A DNA stretch of 64,000 nucleotides from Rickettsiella grylli (GTDB lineage Bacteria > Pseudomonadota > Gammaproteobacteria > Diplorickettsiales > Diplorickettsiaceae), in NCBI RefSeq assembly GCF_000168295.1, contig NZ_AAQJ02000001.1, positions 1,265,001-1,329,000 of the forward strand, written 5' to 3'. Below the pieces are notes generated by a model that saw nothing but the letters and a program-made list of their open reading frames with translations, did not search any database and was not told where the DNA came from. Made by a program: the position numbers and the translations under genes. This document shows, in pieces, positions 10,709-20,166 of this stretch; the first letter of the stretch is position 1; the number at the start of each line of letters is the position of its first letter.

Positions 10709-11713
10709 TTATGAAAAATAATTTTTAAAAAGTGTTTTTGGCTGTTTTTTCTCATACAAAATCTGATAAACGCCTTCACAAAATAAGGTTTTCATTCGAT
10801 ATTTCTTTATTAAAAAGAAAATATTTTTTGCAGTTTCATAACCTTCTGTAGTCCCAATTAATTTTTTAGCTTCCTCTATACTTTGTCCTGCTCCTAAAGC
10901 TAAACCTAAACGACGATTACGAGATTGATTATCCGTACAGGTTAATACGAGATCGCCCAACCCTGAGAGCCCTAAAAAAGTTTCTTGTTTTGCACCCAAA
11001 ATCAAACCTAATTCAAGCATTTCGGATAAACCTGCGGTCATTACTGCTGCTTTAGCATTCGCACCAAAACCTAAACCCTCGGTTATGCCCACAGCAATAG
11101 CCAATATGTTTTTCATAGCACCGCCAAGTTCTACGCCAATAATATCTTGAGTCAATTCCACACGAAAATTTTTAGTCTGAAATCGTAGTAATAAATCGTG
11201 GGCAAAATCATAATTTTCCGATGCAATACAAACCGCTGTTGGTAATCCTTTAGCTACTTCTTTGGCAAAACTCGGACCTGAAAGCACAGCCATATTGATA
11301 TCTTCTAAAATCTCCTTAGCGGTTTCATTTAATAGTTGATGCTTTTCAGAATCTAATCCTTTACTGGCCCATAATAAACGTTGATTCACGTGTAAGTAGG
11401 GCTGGATTTTTCTTAGGGTGTCGCGAAAAGCGATACTCGGTACGGCAATTAAAACATCTTGTACCCCTGAAAAAATCGTTTGATAATCATCCGAGCAAGT
11501 AATATTAGAAGGGAAAAGTACATCCGGCAAGTAACGTTCATTGGTTCTTCTCGTATTTATTTCCGTAATTTGTTGCTTTTCATACGCCCATAAACGGACT
11601 TTTTGATCGTTACGTGCTAAATGGATAGCAAGGGCGCTGCCCCAAGCACCTGCGCCGATAATAGCGATAGGCGAACAATCGTCTGATGACTTTAAAGACC
11701 TATGTTTTTTCAT
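10709..11713 (-). CDS. gpsA: Glycerol-3-phosphate dehydrogenase [NAD(P)+]
   Basis: Reduces dihydroxyacetone phosphate to sn-glycerol 3-phosphate for phospholipid synthesis; cytoplasmic. The N-terminal Rossmann fold starts with IIGAGAWGSALA (GAGAWG at 20-25), followed by SGPSFAKEV. The C-terminal helical domain has the catalytic Lys in GGAMKNILAIAVG and the substrate motif GLSGLGDLVLTC. 334 residues, normal; the first 15 precede the Rossmann strand and may be over-extended. Its stop is 11 bp from that of the convergent aconitase gene, so the two share a 3' region with no visible terminator. Confidence 0.96.
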   Translation of the reverse strand: MKKHRSLKSSDDCSPIAIIGAGAWGSALAIHLARNDQKVRLWAYEKQQITEINTRRTNERYLPDVLFPSNITCSDDYQTIFSGVQDVLIAVPSIAFRDTLRKIQPYLHVNQRLLWASKGLDSEKHQLLNETAKEILEDINMAVLSGPSFAKEVAKGLPTAVCIASENYDFAHDLLLRFQTKNFRVELTQDIIGVELGGAMKNILAIAVGITEGLGFGANAKAAVMTAGLSEMLELGLILGAKQETFLGLSGLGDLVLTCTDNQSRNRRLGLALGAGQSIEEAKKLIGTTEGYETAKNIFFLIKKYRMKTLFCEGVYQILYEKKQPKTLFKNYFS

Positions 11714-11830
11714 TATGACAAAATCTTAAATACTATTCCTCAATGATACGATGAATTACAAAAGATAAAAAGTAAATTTCTTAATTAAATTTAATCAAGA
11801 ACATTCATTCTCCAGAAAATTGTTTTCACT

Positions 11831-12649
11831 TTAGAGATACAATTGACTTAATAAAGTAACCCAACCCGATAACGCTAAAAAAGGGCCAAAAGGAATTCCT
11901 TCTTTCAAGCTTTCTCGATCATACAAATAATACACTATACCCACCAACGAACCTGTAGCAGCAGCTATAAAGAGAATATAAGGTATGGTTTTTATACCGA
12001 ACCAAGAACCTAACAGGGCAAAACATTTAAAGTCCCCCTCTCCCATGGGTTCAGTCTTTATTATCCATTGATATCCTTTCGCCAGTAGATAAAGAAAAAG
12101 ATAAGCACCGCTTGCACCCAAAATAGCCGATTCTGGAGAAACAAAAACCTTCTTTATACTTAAAAGCAAACCGCACCACATTAAAGGAAAAATAATAATA
12201 TCCGGTAATAACTGATGTTCAAAATCGATAAACGCTAAAATTAATAACCCCCATGTTAAGATTAAAGCCGAAATCGTTTGTAAACTTAGCCCAAACCGTC
12301 CAATAACGCTGAGTGAAACGACTAACGTTAATAGCTCAATCAATGGATAACGAAAAGAAATTTTAATCTGACAGTGCGAACACTTTCGTCCTAGGATAAA
12401 ATAACTTAATAAAGGAATTTTCTGTAAAATAGTTAAATATTTTTTACAATGTGGACAATGCGAAAAAGGTAAAAAAAGATTAAATTTTTTTTCATTGGTC
12501 AAAACAAGATTTCCTTGATTTAATAAATTCAAGGCGTTTTTCTTCCATTGATCATTTAATATTAAAGGTAAACGATAAACAACGACCGTAAAAAAACTTC
12601 CTAAAAAAATACAAAAAACAGAAAAAAAAATTGTTAACATCATTTGCAT
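11831..12649 (-). CDS. pilD: Type IV prepilin peptidase / N-methyltransferase
   Basis: Inner-membrane aspartic peptidase that cleaves and N-methylates type IV pilin and type II pseudopilin precursors. The N-terminal cytoplasmic domain has the zinc tetrad Cys65/68 and Cys90/93 (CPHC, CSHC), typical of the bifunctional form. The catalytic Asp residues are in FIDFEHQLLPD (Asp142) and MGEGDFK (Asp205). Seven or eight hydrophobic segments, 272 residues. Its ATG directly abuts the pilC stop (TAG-ATG), so translation is coupled. Last gene of the pilB-pilC-pilD operon. Confidence 0.95.
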   Translation of the reverse strand: MQMMLTIFFSVFCIFLGSFFTVVVYRLPLILNDQWKKNALNLLNQGNLVLTNEKKFNLFLPFSHCPHCKKYLTILQKIPLLSYFILGRKCSHCQIKISFRYPLIELLTLVVSLSVIGRFGLSLQTISALILTWGLLILAFIDFEHQLLPDIIIFPLMWCGLLLSIKKVFVSPESAILGASGAYLFLYLLAKGYQWIIKTEPMGEGDFKCFALLGSWFGIKTIPYILFIAAATGSLVGIVYYLYDRESLKEGIPFGPFLALSGWVTLLSQLYL

Positions 12650-13774
12650 CTAAATAATACTTCCTAATTTGAAGATGGGCAAATACATTGCTATAATAAG
12701 ACAAGAAATCATTAGCCCTAAAAAAATAATCAATATTGGCTCTAATAATACCGATAAATTTTCAGCAAAATAATTTATTTTTTCTTCATAAAGATCAGCC
12801 GTATTATTTAATATTTCAACCAGACAATGACCTACTTCTCCGACTTTAATCAACGCTAATAAATCTGAAGGGAATAATTTTTGGTGAGAAAAAGCAGCAT
12901 AAAAGCACTCGCCATCACGAATCAATAAACAACTTTTTAAAATCGCTTTTTTATAAACAAAATTACCGGATAAATCCGCAACAAGTTGAAGCGCATCAAC
13001 TAAGGGTAATCCTGCGGCCAGCGCAGTAGATAATGCACGTGTTATTCGAGCTATTATTATTTCTGATATTATTTTATGGATTATGGGAATTTTTAAATAA
13101 AAACTATCTAGTTTATTAGAGACGTCAGAATATTTTTTTTTCAAAAAAACAAAAATGATTACTATCATTGATACTAAAAAACCGAAAGTAAAACTAATAT
13201 ATCCAATATTTTTTGATAAATAGATAATAATGCGCGTAATGAAGGGTAATTGTGCTCCCACTTCTGAAAAAAATTGCTCAAACTGAGGAACTACACCCAT
13301 TAATAACGCAATAAAAACAAGAATTGCTACGCTTAAAACAACCAACGGATAAACAAGCGCATTCGTTATTTTGGATCTTAATTTCATATTTTTTTCTTGA
13401 TAAACCGCAATACGATCAAACATTAAACCCAAAGTAGCTGTTCTTTCTCCTAGCGCAATTAAACTACAGTAAAATTGATTAAAATAAAGTTTATTTCCTT
13501 CTAGTGCCTCACTTAACGAAAAACCCTCTTCTAAATTGACGATTAATTTTTGTATATAATGAGTTAATGATGTATTTTTAGTGGTCGATTTTAATAATTG
13601 CAAAATTGACAACAAAGGAATTCCTGCCTTCAGTAATCGCGCTATTTGATGCGTAAACACCAAAAGTTCTCGCATCTTAATCGGTTTAATCGATCGCATC
13701 ATTCTACTTGGAAGATCAACGAACAAAAGATGACGCGATTGTAATTTTAATAAGTGCTTAAAAATTCTTAACAT
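12650..13774 (-). CDS. pilC: Type IV pilus inner-membrane platform protein PilC
   Basis: Polytopic platform protein of the pilus machine, working with PilB. Two T2SS_F domains: the first around residues 35-160 (FTHQIARLLKAGIPLL), the second around 240-365 (RALSTALAAGLPLVDAL, IKVGEVGHCL), with three transmembrane helices near 137, 190 and 345. 374 residues against about 405 in Pseudomonas and Legionella; the missing part is at the variable cytoplasmic N-terminus. Fourteen bases after pilB. The ribosome-binding site is weak, suggesting coupling to pilB translation. Confidence 0.93.
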   Translation of the reverse strand: MLRIFKHLLKLQSRHLLFVDLPSRMMRSIKPIKMRELLVFTHQIARLLKAGIPLLSILQLLKSTTKNTSLTHYIQKLIVNLEEGFSLSEALEGNKLYFNQFYCSLIALGERTATLGLMFDRIAVYQEKNMKLRSKITNALVYPLVVLSVAILVFIALLMGVVPQFEQFFSEVGAQLPFITRIIIYLSKNIGYISFTFGFLVSMIVIIFVFLKKKYSDVSNKLDSFYLKIPIIHKIISEIIIARITRALSTALAAGLPLVDALQLVADLSGNFVYKKAILKSCLLIRDGECFYAAFSHQKLFPSDLLALIKVGEVGHCLVEILNNTADLYEEKINYFAENLSVLLEPILIIFLGLMISCLIIAMYLPIFKLGSII

Positions 13775-13788
13775 AAATAACTTTTTTT

Positions 13789-15483
13789 TTAGTCCTTTAT
13801 CACTCTTTCCATTTCTAACACACTGATCACCCCTTGCTTCAGTTTTTCTAAGGCGGATGAATATAATGTTTGCATTCCTTGTTTCTCTGCCATCTTTTTT
13901 ATTTCCAGCATGGAATTTTTTTTTAAAATTCCTTTTTTTATTTTTTCTGTCAATGTTAAAATTTCAAAAATACCTGTACGTCCTTTATATCCTTCTGTAC
14001 AGTGATCGCATCCCTTCGCAGCAAATGTTTTAATTTTAGAATTGGTTATTAAATTCAACTTACGAATAAATTCTTTAGGTAATGGCGTTTCAATTTTACA
14101 TCGGTCACATAAACGCCTTACTAATCGTTGCGCAATAATTAAATTGACCGAGGCAACGATGTTGTAAGTCGGAATATTCATATTTTCTAAGCGAATTAAA
14201 CTTTCAATAGCACTATTGGTATGCAACGTTGACAAAACAAGATGTCCTGTTTGTGCTGCTTTTATTCCTATTTCAGCCGTTTCTTGATCACGCATTTCAC
14301 CGACCATAATAATATCCGGATCTTGACGCAAAAATGCCCTTAATACACAAGCAAAAGTTAAATGGATAGCTGGATTTATGTTGACTTGATTTATTCCGGG
14401 CAAAATAATTTCGATGGGATTTTCAACGGTAGAAATATTAACTGTTGAATGCTTTAAAAAATTTAAAGCCGTATAAAGCGTGATTGTTTTTCCACTACCC
14501 GTAGGGCCGGTAACCAAAATCATTCCATGAGGACTTTTTAAAGCAGTTATAAATTCATTTTTTTGTTTTTCATTCATGCCCAATTTATCTATTTTTAGCA
14601 ACATTTGGTTACTATCCAAAATTCTAATTACTAATTTTTCGCCATGAATGGTAGGGCAAGTACTTAATCGACAATCAACATCTCGATCAAATTTATCCTT
14701 TACCTGAAAACGACCATCTTGCGGAATTCGACGTTCAGCAATATCTAATTGAGCCATAATCTTTAAGCGGGTAATAACGCGTGACATGAATGGTTTAGGT
14801 AATATGGCGCTCGAATATAATAGGCCATCAATCCGAAAACGTATTGTCAACCGTCCTTGAAGTGGTTCTAAATGAACATCAGAAGCATTTTTTCGAATCG
14901 CATCCAGTAAAAGCTGGTAGACATAATTGATAATCGTTACATCGTTATTAGCGACGCTCTTTATCGACAAATTTGGATTATTTATAGCGTCTTGTTGCGC
15001 ATCGCCATCTGGTTTCGGATCCATAGAACGATGAATGACTATGCTTTTTAAAGAAATGACTTTCTCTAATAAACTTGACAATTTTTTTTCATCAGTAATT
15101 TTATATTCCAAACATAAACCCGTCCTAAATCGAATAGTATCGAACGCAATTTGTTGCGACGGATCAGCTAACACTAAATTTAATTTTTTTTTATCTTGCG
15201 ATAAGGGAAGTATTTTAAATCTTTGTTGTAACGTTTTATCTAATAAATGACATGGTATTTGCAATGTATCAAGGGTATCTAAATCAAGATAATCTAAAAA
15301 AAATTCTTTGGCTAAAAGCTTCGCTAAGTAGAGCGATTCTATCTTTTTTGTTTGCATTAAACAGGTTATAAAAGAAATTTTTTTTTGCTTAGCCTCATCA
15401 AGTATTTCAGCAATATCTTCTCTTTTTAAATTCCAATCGATCATTAATTTTCTTATAACGTGATTGATAGCAACATTTTCCAT
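13789..15483 (-). CDS. pilB: Type IV pilus assembly ATPase PilB
   Basis: Hexameric ATPase powering pilus extension. The order is an N-terminal T2SSE_N domain, then the GspE-type motor with Walker A GPTGSGKT, an Asp box, Walker B IIMVGEMRD, a His box (HLVLSTLHTN) and a zinc tetracysteine (CDRC then CDHC) near the C-terminus. I prefer the ATG at 15481-15483 (MENVAINHV, 564 residues), where homology to the family starts; the frame is open to an ATG at 15564, but those 27 residues look unrelated and neither start has a strong ribosome-binding site. PilT, pilins and the secretin are not in this window. Confidence 0.94.
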   Translation of the reverse strand: MENVAINHVIRKLMIDWNLKREDIAEILDEAKQKKISFITCLMQTKKIESLYLAKLLAKEFFLDYLDLDTLDTLQIPCHLLDKTLQQRFKILPLSQDKKKLNLVLADPSQQIAFDTIRFRTGLCLEYKITDEKKLSSLLEKVISLKSIVIHRSMDPKPDGDAQQDAINNPNLSIKSVANNDVTIINYVYQLLLDAIRKNASDVHLEPLQGRLTIRFRIDGLLYSSAILPKPFMSRVITRLKIMAQLDIAERRIPQDGRFQVKDKFDRDVDCRLSTCPTIHGEKLVIRILDSNQMLLKIDKLGMNEKQKNEFITALKSPHGMILVTGPTGSGKTITLYTALNFLKHSTVNISTVENPIEIILPGINQVNINPAIHLTFACVLRAFLRQDPDIIMVGEMRDQETAEIGIKAAQTGHLVLSTLHTNSAIESLIRLENMNIPTYNIVASVNLIIAQRLVRRLCDRCKIETPLPKEFIRKLNLITNSKIKTFAAKGCDHCTEGYKGRTGIFEILTLTEKIKKGILKKNSMLEIKKMAEKQGMQTLYSSALEKLKQGVISVLEMERVIKD

Positions 15484-15934
15484 TTTTAATGATCCGTATA
15501 AAGATTTATTTTTATTAATGGCTTTTAGCAGTATAACGCAAATACCCATAAAATGTATTGACACATTACTTTAATAATGTTTATATTTATAACTAGAACG
15601 AAGAATACCTTGCTGGTAAAAGCTCAAAATTGACAATAGAAAAATTAAAACAATAATAACTTCTATTTTTAAATAGGCTTACTTATTATCCTCATTCGAT
15701 GCTGAAAGATAATTGAAACAGCTTATTCACTGTTTGATATTTTCTCAGCGGATAGAGGCCAATAGGTCATCAGCAAGGTTTTTTAACTAAATAATTTTCA
15801 TTTGCTTTCGCAATGAAACCCGTTTGTCAGTTATTCACGGAAACTTTTTTTATCTCAGTAAACATTTCACATGCTTAAACCGCTCAGATAATATATATTA
15901 AATCAATAGAAACAAAAGAATCAGAATCTTCGTT
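15484..15934. other. Non-coding gap between pilB and the phosphopantetheinyl transferase
   Basis: AT-rich, flanked by divergent genes. I looked for a pilin (short N-terminus with GFTLIE-type hydrophobic helix), a tRNA and a terminator and found none. A TTGACA at about 15630 on the plus strand lies too far from the next gene to assign. It presumably holds the promoters of both neighbours. Confidence 0.5.
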
Positions 15935-16645
15935 ATGCGTGAATTAAACCAACCGATCATTCATATTTGGCATACTCAATTTGAAGCCCATAAAAAAAAA
16001 TATAAACACTTTCATCGTTGGCTTTCTACTGAAGAAAAAAATCGCGCTGATAAATTAACTTCCATCCATCGAGAAAAGTTTATTATTTCAAGAGGAATAT
16101 TGCGTGATTTACTTGCCTATTATTCTAAAAAATCTCCACAAGAATTAAAATTAAGCTATTCATCTTTTGGCAAACCTTTGCTAACACAAACAAACGCTGA
16201 ACACACGATAGAATTTAATCTTTCTCATTCAAAAAATAGTTTAGCGTATGCTTTTACATTGAATACGCCCGTGGGAATAGATATTGAATATATAAGACAG
16301 GGGATCAACCTTGATAAAATTGCTTACCGTTTTTTCTCTGCAGAAGAATATAATCGATTACAATTGTTACAGGGGAATCAGAAATTAAAAGTGTTCTTCA
16401 ATATATGGGTAAGAACCGAAGCGTTAATAAAAGCAAAAAACTATACGCTGGGAACTCACCCCTTGTCTCAATATAAGCGGTCCTTATATACCCCATTACA
16501 TCTTTTGAGAAACCAAAAAAAGACGAACTCACATTATGCGCTTTTTAATTTTCCGTTTTATTCAAATTTCTCCGCGGCAATTGCCGTTAAAGGCCGTAGG
16601 AAACGTATTCACGTAAACGCATACACACATCCCCTCTCCATTTAA
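15935..16645 (+). CDS. 4'-phosphopantetheinyl transferase, Sfp/AcpT type
   Basis: Transfers phosphopantetheine from CoA to a carrier-protein serine. The Sfp-type signature is present: FGKP near residue 87, FNLSHSKN near 103, VGIDIEYIR near 120 (Mg-binding Asp and Glu) and FNIWVRTEALIKAK near 151, where the usual WxxKEAxxK reads W-VRT-EALIK: the Lys is Thr but the Glu and second Lys are kept. 236 residues, two-lobed as in Sfp and larger than AcpS. No polyketide or peptide synthetase lies nearby, so the substrate may be the fatty-acid ACP. Convergent with the S24-fold regulator (22 bp). Confidence 0.85.
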   Translation: MRELNQPIIHIWHTQFEAHKKKYKHFHRWLSTEEKNRADKLTSIHREKFIISRGILRDLLAYYSKKSPQELKLSYSSFGKPLLTQTNAEHTIEFNLSHSKNSLAYAFTLNTPVGIDIEYIRQGINLDKIAYRFFSAEEYNRLQLLQGNQKLKVFFNIWVRTEALIKAKNYTLGTHPLSQYKRSLYTPLHLLRNQKKTNSHYALFNFPFYSNFSAAIAVKGRRKRIHVNAYTHPLSI

Positions 16646-16667
16646 TTCTCCTCAGTCATGTTCACTT

Positions 16668-17336
16668 TTATGATGAAAATTCCATCAACATAAAGCGCAC
16701 AACACCACAAATTGTATCGTCAGGCTGCATTTCTGTCGTTGGATATTGCCGATTAAGCGCTTTCAGATAGCGCCGATTTCCATCAAAAACTAATTGCCTA
16801 AAAAGCAATGTACTACTCGGATCTTGCTTTACTTTGGCGAGAACAAAATCAGCATTGTGCGGAACACAGTCTGTATCTAATACGATAATACAATTTTTTG
16901 AAAAACTGGGTCCTTGAGCGGTTTCCATACAGTCGTTTTCAACCCGAAGTGCAAACGCATCTGATGTGAGCGGAATATTAGTACTGAGGTATTTTGAATA
17001 CGTTTTAACAGAAATTTTTGTAAAATGCAGAAAACGTTCTTTCGCTTCTTGAGCCGATAATAAAGGAACCTGATAATAAGGTTGAATATTCTGGTAATGA
17101 TAAGTCCCTTCAACCTCTTCGGCAACATGCTCATGATCCAACCATCCGTGAGGCTTGTTAAACGTTTTTTCAATATGACTGGCCAATCGATCACCAATGT
17201 TTTTAATCGGATTATTACCTATTAAATGACTAATTTGGCTTTGCGAACGATCCAAACGTTCCGATAAAACAGTGATCCCACCTGCTGTACGTGCTAGTAT
17301 CCGTAAGTTTTTCCGTCTTATATCTTTTATATTCAT
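16668..17336 (-). CDS. Helix-turn-helix regulator with degenerate S24 (LexA-like) domain
   Basis: 222 residues. The N-terminus (about 5-65) is a lambda-repressor-like helix-turn-helix (LSERLDRSQSQISHLIG). The C-terminus (about 90-215) is an S24/LexA fold. In S24 proteins the nucleophile is the Ser of G(D/N)SM; here the site reads ENDCMETA with Cys136, and the usual general-base Lys strand reads TLLFRQLV with no Lys. Self-cleavage therefore looks lost, so this is probably a dimerising transcription factor rather than an SOS-type repressor. A perfect palindrome lies about 94 bp upstream of the start and may be its own operator. Target genes cannot be told from sequence. Confidence 0.82.
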   Translation of the reverse strand: MNIKDIRRKNLRILARTAGGITVLSERLDRSQSQISHLIGNNPIKNIGDRLASHIEKTFNKPHGWLDHEHVAEEVEGTYHYQNIQPYYQVPLLSAQEAKERFLHFTKISVKTYSKYLSTNIPLTSDAFALRVENDCMETAQGPSFSKNCIIVLDTDCVPHNADFVLAKVKQDPSSTLLFRQLVFDGNRRYLKALNRQYPTTEMQPDDTICGVVRFMLMEFSS

Positions 17337-17418
17337 GCCATAGCTTTATTAAAATTTTATTGTTATGACCATAGAGTAAACTTATACTGTGTTTAAAGCG
17401 CGATAAATGTCAAAAAAA

Positions 17419-17445
17419 GTAATATATATGGTAATATATATTACC
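17419..17445. promoter_or_regulatory. Palindromic operator candidate upstream of the S24 regulator
   Basis: GGTAATATATATTACC (17430-17445) is a perfect 16-bp palindrome. A partial direct copy, GTAATATATAT at 17419-17429, precedes it at a 12-bp period. It lies between the pfp stop and the regulator start. A TTGACA-like -35 for the regulator is at 17408-17413 on the minus strand, so a bound protein could sit just upstream of the promoter. Confidence 0.5.
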
Positions 17446-17478
17446 TTTTTAGATAAGTAGCGAAAAGATTATTTTTAA

Positions 17479-18738
17479 TTAAATGGCGAAATCTTCTAAT
17501 TTTTTCTTAACTTTAATCTTTTTCAATGATCTATAATTTGGTAAACCTTTTCGATAGGGAGGATAGCTCTCTCCTTGAATTAATGGCAGCAGGTAGTCGC
17601 GGCAACGCGATGTAATATGAAAACCCGACTGAGTAATAAAAGAACGGGGCAGTTTTTTTTCTTTGTTTGCAACGGTCACCAATTTTGTTTCGCCAATAAC
17701 CCATTGATAAGGTTTATTGGCGACCCGGACAATCGTCGGCATAACCGCATTTTTGCCCTCAATCGCAAGCTCAACAGCTGCTTTACCTAACGCATAAGCT
17801 TGTTCCACATCCACTTCAGAAGCAATATGCCGGGCTGAACGTTGTAAATAATCCGGTAAGGCCCAGTGATATTTATATCCTAATTTCGTTTTAATCAGTT
17901 GCGCAACAATCGGTGCTGCACCACCCAACTGCTTATGGCCAAATGCATCCGTCGTGCCTCCTTCCGCTAAAAATTTTTTCGTCCCATCTTGAACACCTTC
18001 TGCCAAAACAATAACACAATAACCCCATTTTTTTACTGTTTTATCCACTTCCTGTAAAAATAAAGATTCATTAAAACTTATTTCAGGAAATAAAATAATA
18101 TGGGGTGCATCTCCTTTGTTTTGCCGAGCCAATCCACTTGCCGCGGCAATCCAGCCGGTATGACGCCCCATCACTTCCATAATGAATACTTTTGTCGACG
18201 TTGCATGCATCGACGCAACATCTAAACTGGCTTCCAATGTGGAAATAGCCACATATTTGGCAACAGACCCAAAGCCTGGGCAATTATCGGTGATAGGAAG
18301 GTCATTATCGACCGTTTTAGGGATGCCAATGCAACGTAGGGGATAACCCAGCGTCTGGCTAAGCCTATACACTTTATGTGCCGTATCCTGTGAATCTCCC
18401 CCCCCATTATAAAAAAAATAACCAATATTATGGGCGTTAAACACCTGTAATAAACGTTCATATTCTGCGCGATTATCCTTTAAACTTTTTAGTTTATAAC
18501 GACAAGAACCAAATGCTCCTCCTGGCGTATAATATAAACTCGCAATGGCTTGATGACTCTCTTTACCGGTATCAATTAAGTCCTCAGTCAGCGCACCCAT
18601 AATCCCATTACACCCTGCATAAACTTTACCCATTTTATTTTTATATTTTCTGGCGGTTTCGATAACACCACAGGCAGTTGCATTAATAACGGCCGTTACA
18701 CCACCCGATTGCGCATAAAATACATTTTTTTTTGACAT
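17479..18738 (-). CDS. pfp: Pyrophosphate-dependent 6-phosphofructokinase
   Basis: Phosphorylates fructose 6-phosphate with PPi rather than ATP, a reversible step. 419 residues, longer than ATP-PFK (about 320). The phosphate-donor signature reads NGGGDSQDT, with Asp where ATP enzymes have the second Gly of GGDGS, and the catalytic loop reads PKTVDND rather than PGTIDND. Both substitutions (Asp for Gly, Lys for Gly) mark PPi specificity. MGRHTGW and EGVQDG are further sugar-phosphate motifs. Monocistronic, divergent from mpl. It could serve glycolysis or gluconeogenesis. Confidence 0.93.
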   Translation of the reverse strand: MSKKNVFYAQSGGVTAVINATACGVIETARKYKNKMGKVYAGCNGIMGALTEDLIDTGKESHQAIASLYYTPGGAFGSCRYKLKSLKDNRAEYERLLQVFNAHNIGYFFYNGGGDSQDTAHKVYRLSQTLGYPLRCIGIPKTVDNDLPITDNCPGFGSVAKYVAISTLEASLDVASMHATSTKVFIMEVMGRHTGWIAAASGLARQNKGDAPHIILFPEISFNESLFLQEVDKTVKKWGYCVIVLAEGVQDGTKKFLAEGGTTDAFGHKQLGGAAPIVAQLIKTKLGYKYHWALPDYLQRSARHIASEVDVEQAYALGKAAVELAIEGKNAVMPTIVRVANKPYQWVIGETKLVTVANKEKKLPRSFITQSGFHITSRCRDYLLPLIQGESYPPYRKGLPNYRSLKKIKVKKKLEDFAI

Positions 18739-18807
18739 CCTGCTTATTCTCCAGGTAATTTAAAATAAATAATATACTTGAAACATTCTCACTATTTCTA
18801 GACTTGC

Positions 18808-20166
18808 ATGCGACTTCATATTTTAGGTATTTGCGGTACATTTATGGCCGGTATTGCGTTGATAGCCAAGCAAAAAAATTTTGATATTACTGGCTCTGAC
18901 GCCCACATTTATCCGCCGATGAGCACACTTTTGGCCTCTCATAACATTCCGATTTTTGAAGGTTATGACGTAAAAAATCTATACCCTCATCCTGATTTAA
19001 TAATCATGGGAAATTCCATGACGCGAGGAAATCCCTGTGTCGAATATGTTTTAAATCAAAACATCCCTTATATGTCAGGTCCACAATGGTTAGCTGCCCA
19101 TGTTTTACGCAACTATCATGTTCTAGCCGTTTCGGGAACACATGGAAAAACAACCGTATCGAGTCTATTAAGTTGGATATTAGCGGCCGCAGGTTTAAAT
19201 CCTGGGTTTTTAATTGGTGGACTTGCAAAAAATTTTGATCATTCTGCCTGCTTAGGGAAAGGTGATTTTTTTGTCATCGAAGCGGACGAATATGATACGG
19301 CATTTTTTGATAAACGTTCGAAATTTATTCATTATCACCCAAAAACGTTAATTTTAAATAATCTTGAATTTGATCATGCCGATATTTTTCCAAACTTGGA
19401 TGCAATTAAAATGCAATTTTCTTATTTATTGCGCACTGTGCCCAGTCAAGGGCTTATTATTTGTCCTCAAAGGGATAGGAACATACAACAGGTACTTTCA
19501 CAAGGATATTGGACTCCCATTGAGTACACTGGAAATGAAAAAAATAAGGAGGTTATTTGGCACACCGCATTATTAAAAGCCGACGCAAGTCAGTTTGAAA
19601 TTTACTATAAAAATAGTAAACAAGGTGAAGTTCATTGGTCTTTAATCGGTGAACATAACGCCGCAAATGCGATAAGTGCAGTCGCTGCAGCACACCATGT
19701 GGGTATTCATCCTCAAAAGGCCATTGCTGCATTGAATCAGTTCCAAGGTATTAAGCGCCGCTTAGAAATTTATAAAAAAATCAATGGTATAACGCTCTAT
19801 GACGATTTTGCGCATCACCCCACGGCAATTGCAGCAACACTTTCTGGTCTACGAAAAAAAATCGGGAAAAAGCGTTTATTGGTTATTTTAGAGTGTGGAA
19901 CGCATACCATGCGCTCCAATAGGCATCAAAAAACGTTAGGTCCTTCTTTACAAGAAGCGGATAAGCTATGGTTATTGTGGCCGAAACAAAATAGGAATAA
20001 TAATATATTGCAAAACATCTCGGTCCCTCTTTCTCTTTGTGACTCAGTCGATGAGATTGTTCAAGAGGTCATTAAAGTCACTCAAACTTCCGACCATATT
20101 GTTATTATGAGTAATCGTGGTTTTGATAATATTCATAAAAAATTAGCTCAAGCTTTAGCAGCATGA
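18808..20166 (+). CDS. mpl: UDP-MurNAc:L-Ala-gamma-D-Glu-mDAP ligase
   Basis: Murein recycling ligase: joins the salvaged tripeptide to UDP-MurNAc and so bypasses MurC-E. The N-terminal domain opens with HILGICGTFMAG. The Mur-ligase P-loop is VSGTHGKTTVSS (about 109-120), followed by EADEYDTAFFDKRSKF, characteristic of Mpl and related to MurC, and the C-terminal YDDFAHHPTAI. 452 residues, as expected. Its stop overlaps the ribD start by 4 bp (ATGA), so mpl heads the rib operon. The substrate is made by LdcA, encoded at 5199. Confidence 0.95.
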   Translation: MRLHILGICGTFMAGIALIAKQKNFDITGSDAHIYPPMSTLLASHNIPIFEGYDVKNLYPHPDLIIMGNSMTRGNPCVEYVLNQNIPYMSGPQWLAAHVLRNYHVLAVSGTHGKTTVSSLLSWILAAAGLNPGFLIGGLAKNFDHSACLGKGDFFVIEADEYDTAFFDKRSKFIHYHPKTLILNNLEFDHADIFPNLDAIKMQFSYLLRTVPSQGLIICPQRDRNIQQVLSQGYWTPIEYTGNEKNKEVIWHTALLKADASQFEIYYKNSKQGEVHWSLIGEHNAANAISAVAAAHHVGIHPQKAIAALNQFQGIKRRLEIYKKINGITLYDDFAHHPTAIAATLSGLRKKIGKKRLLVILECGTHTMRSNRHQKTLGPSLQEADKLWLLWPKQNRNNNILQNISVPLSLCDSVDEIVQEVIKVTQTSDHIVIMSNRGFDNIHKKLAQALAA

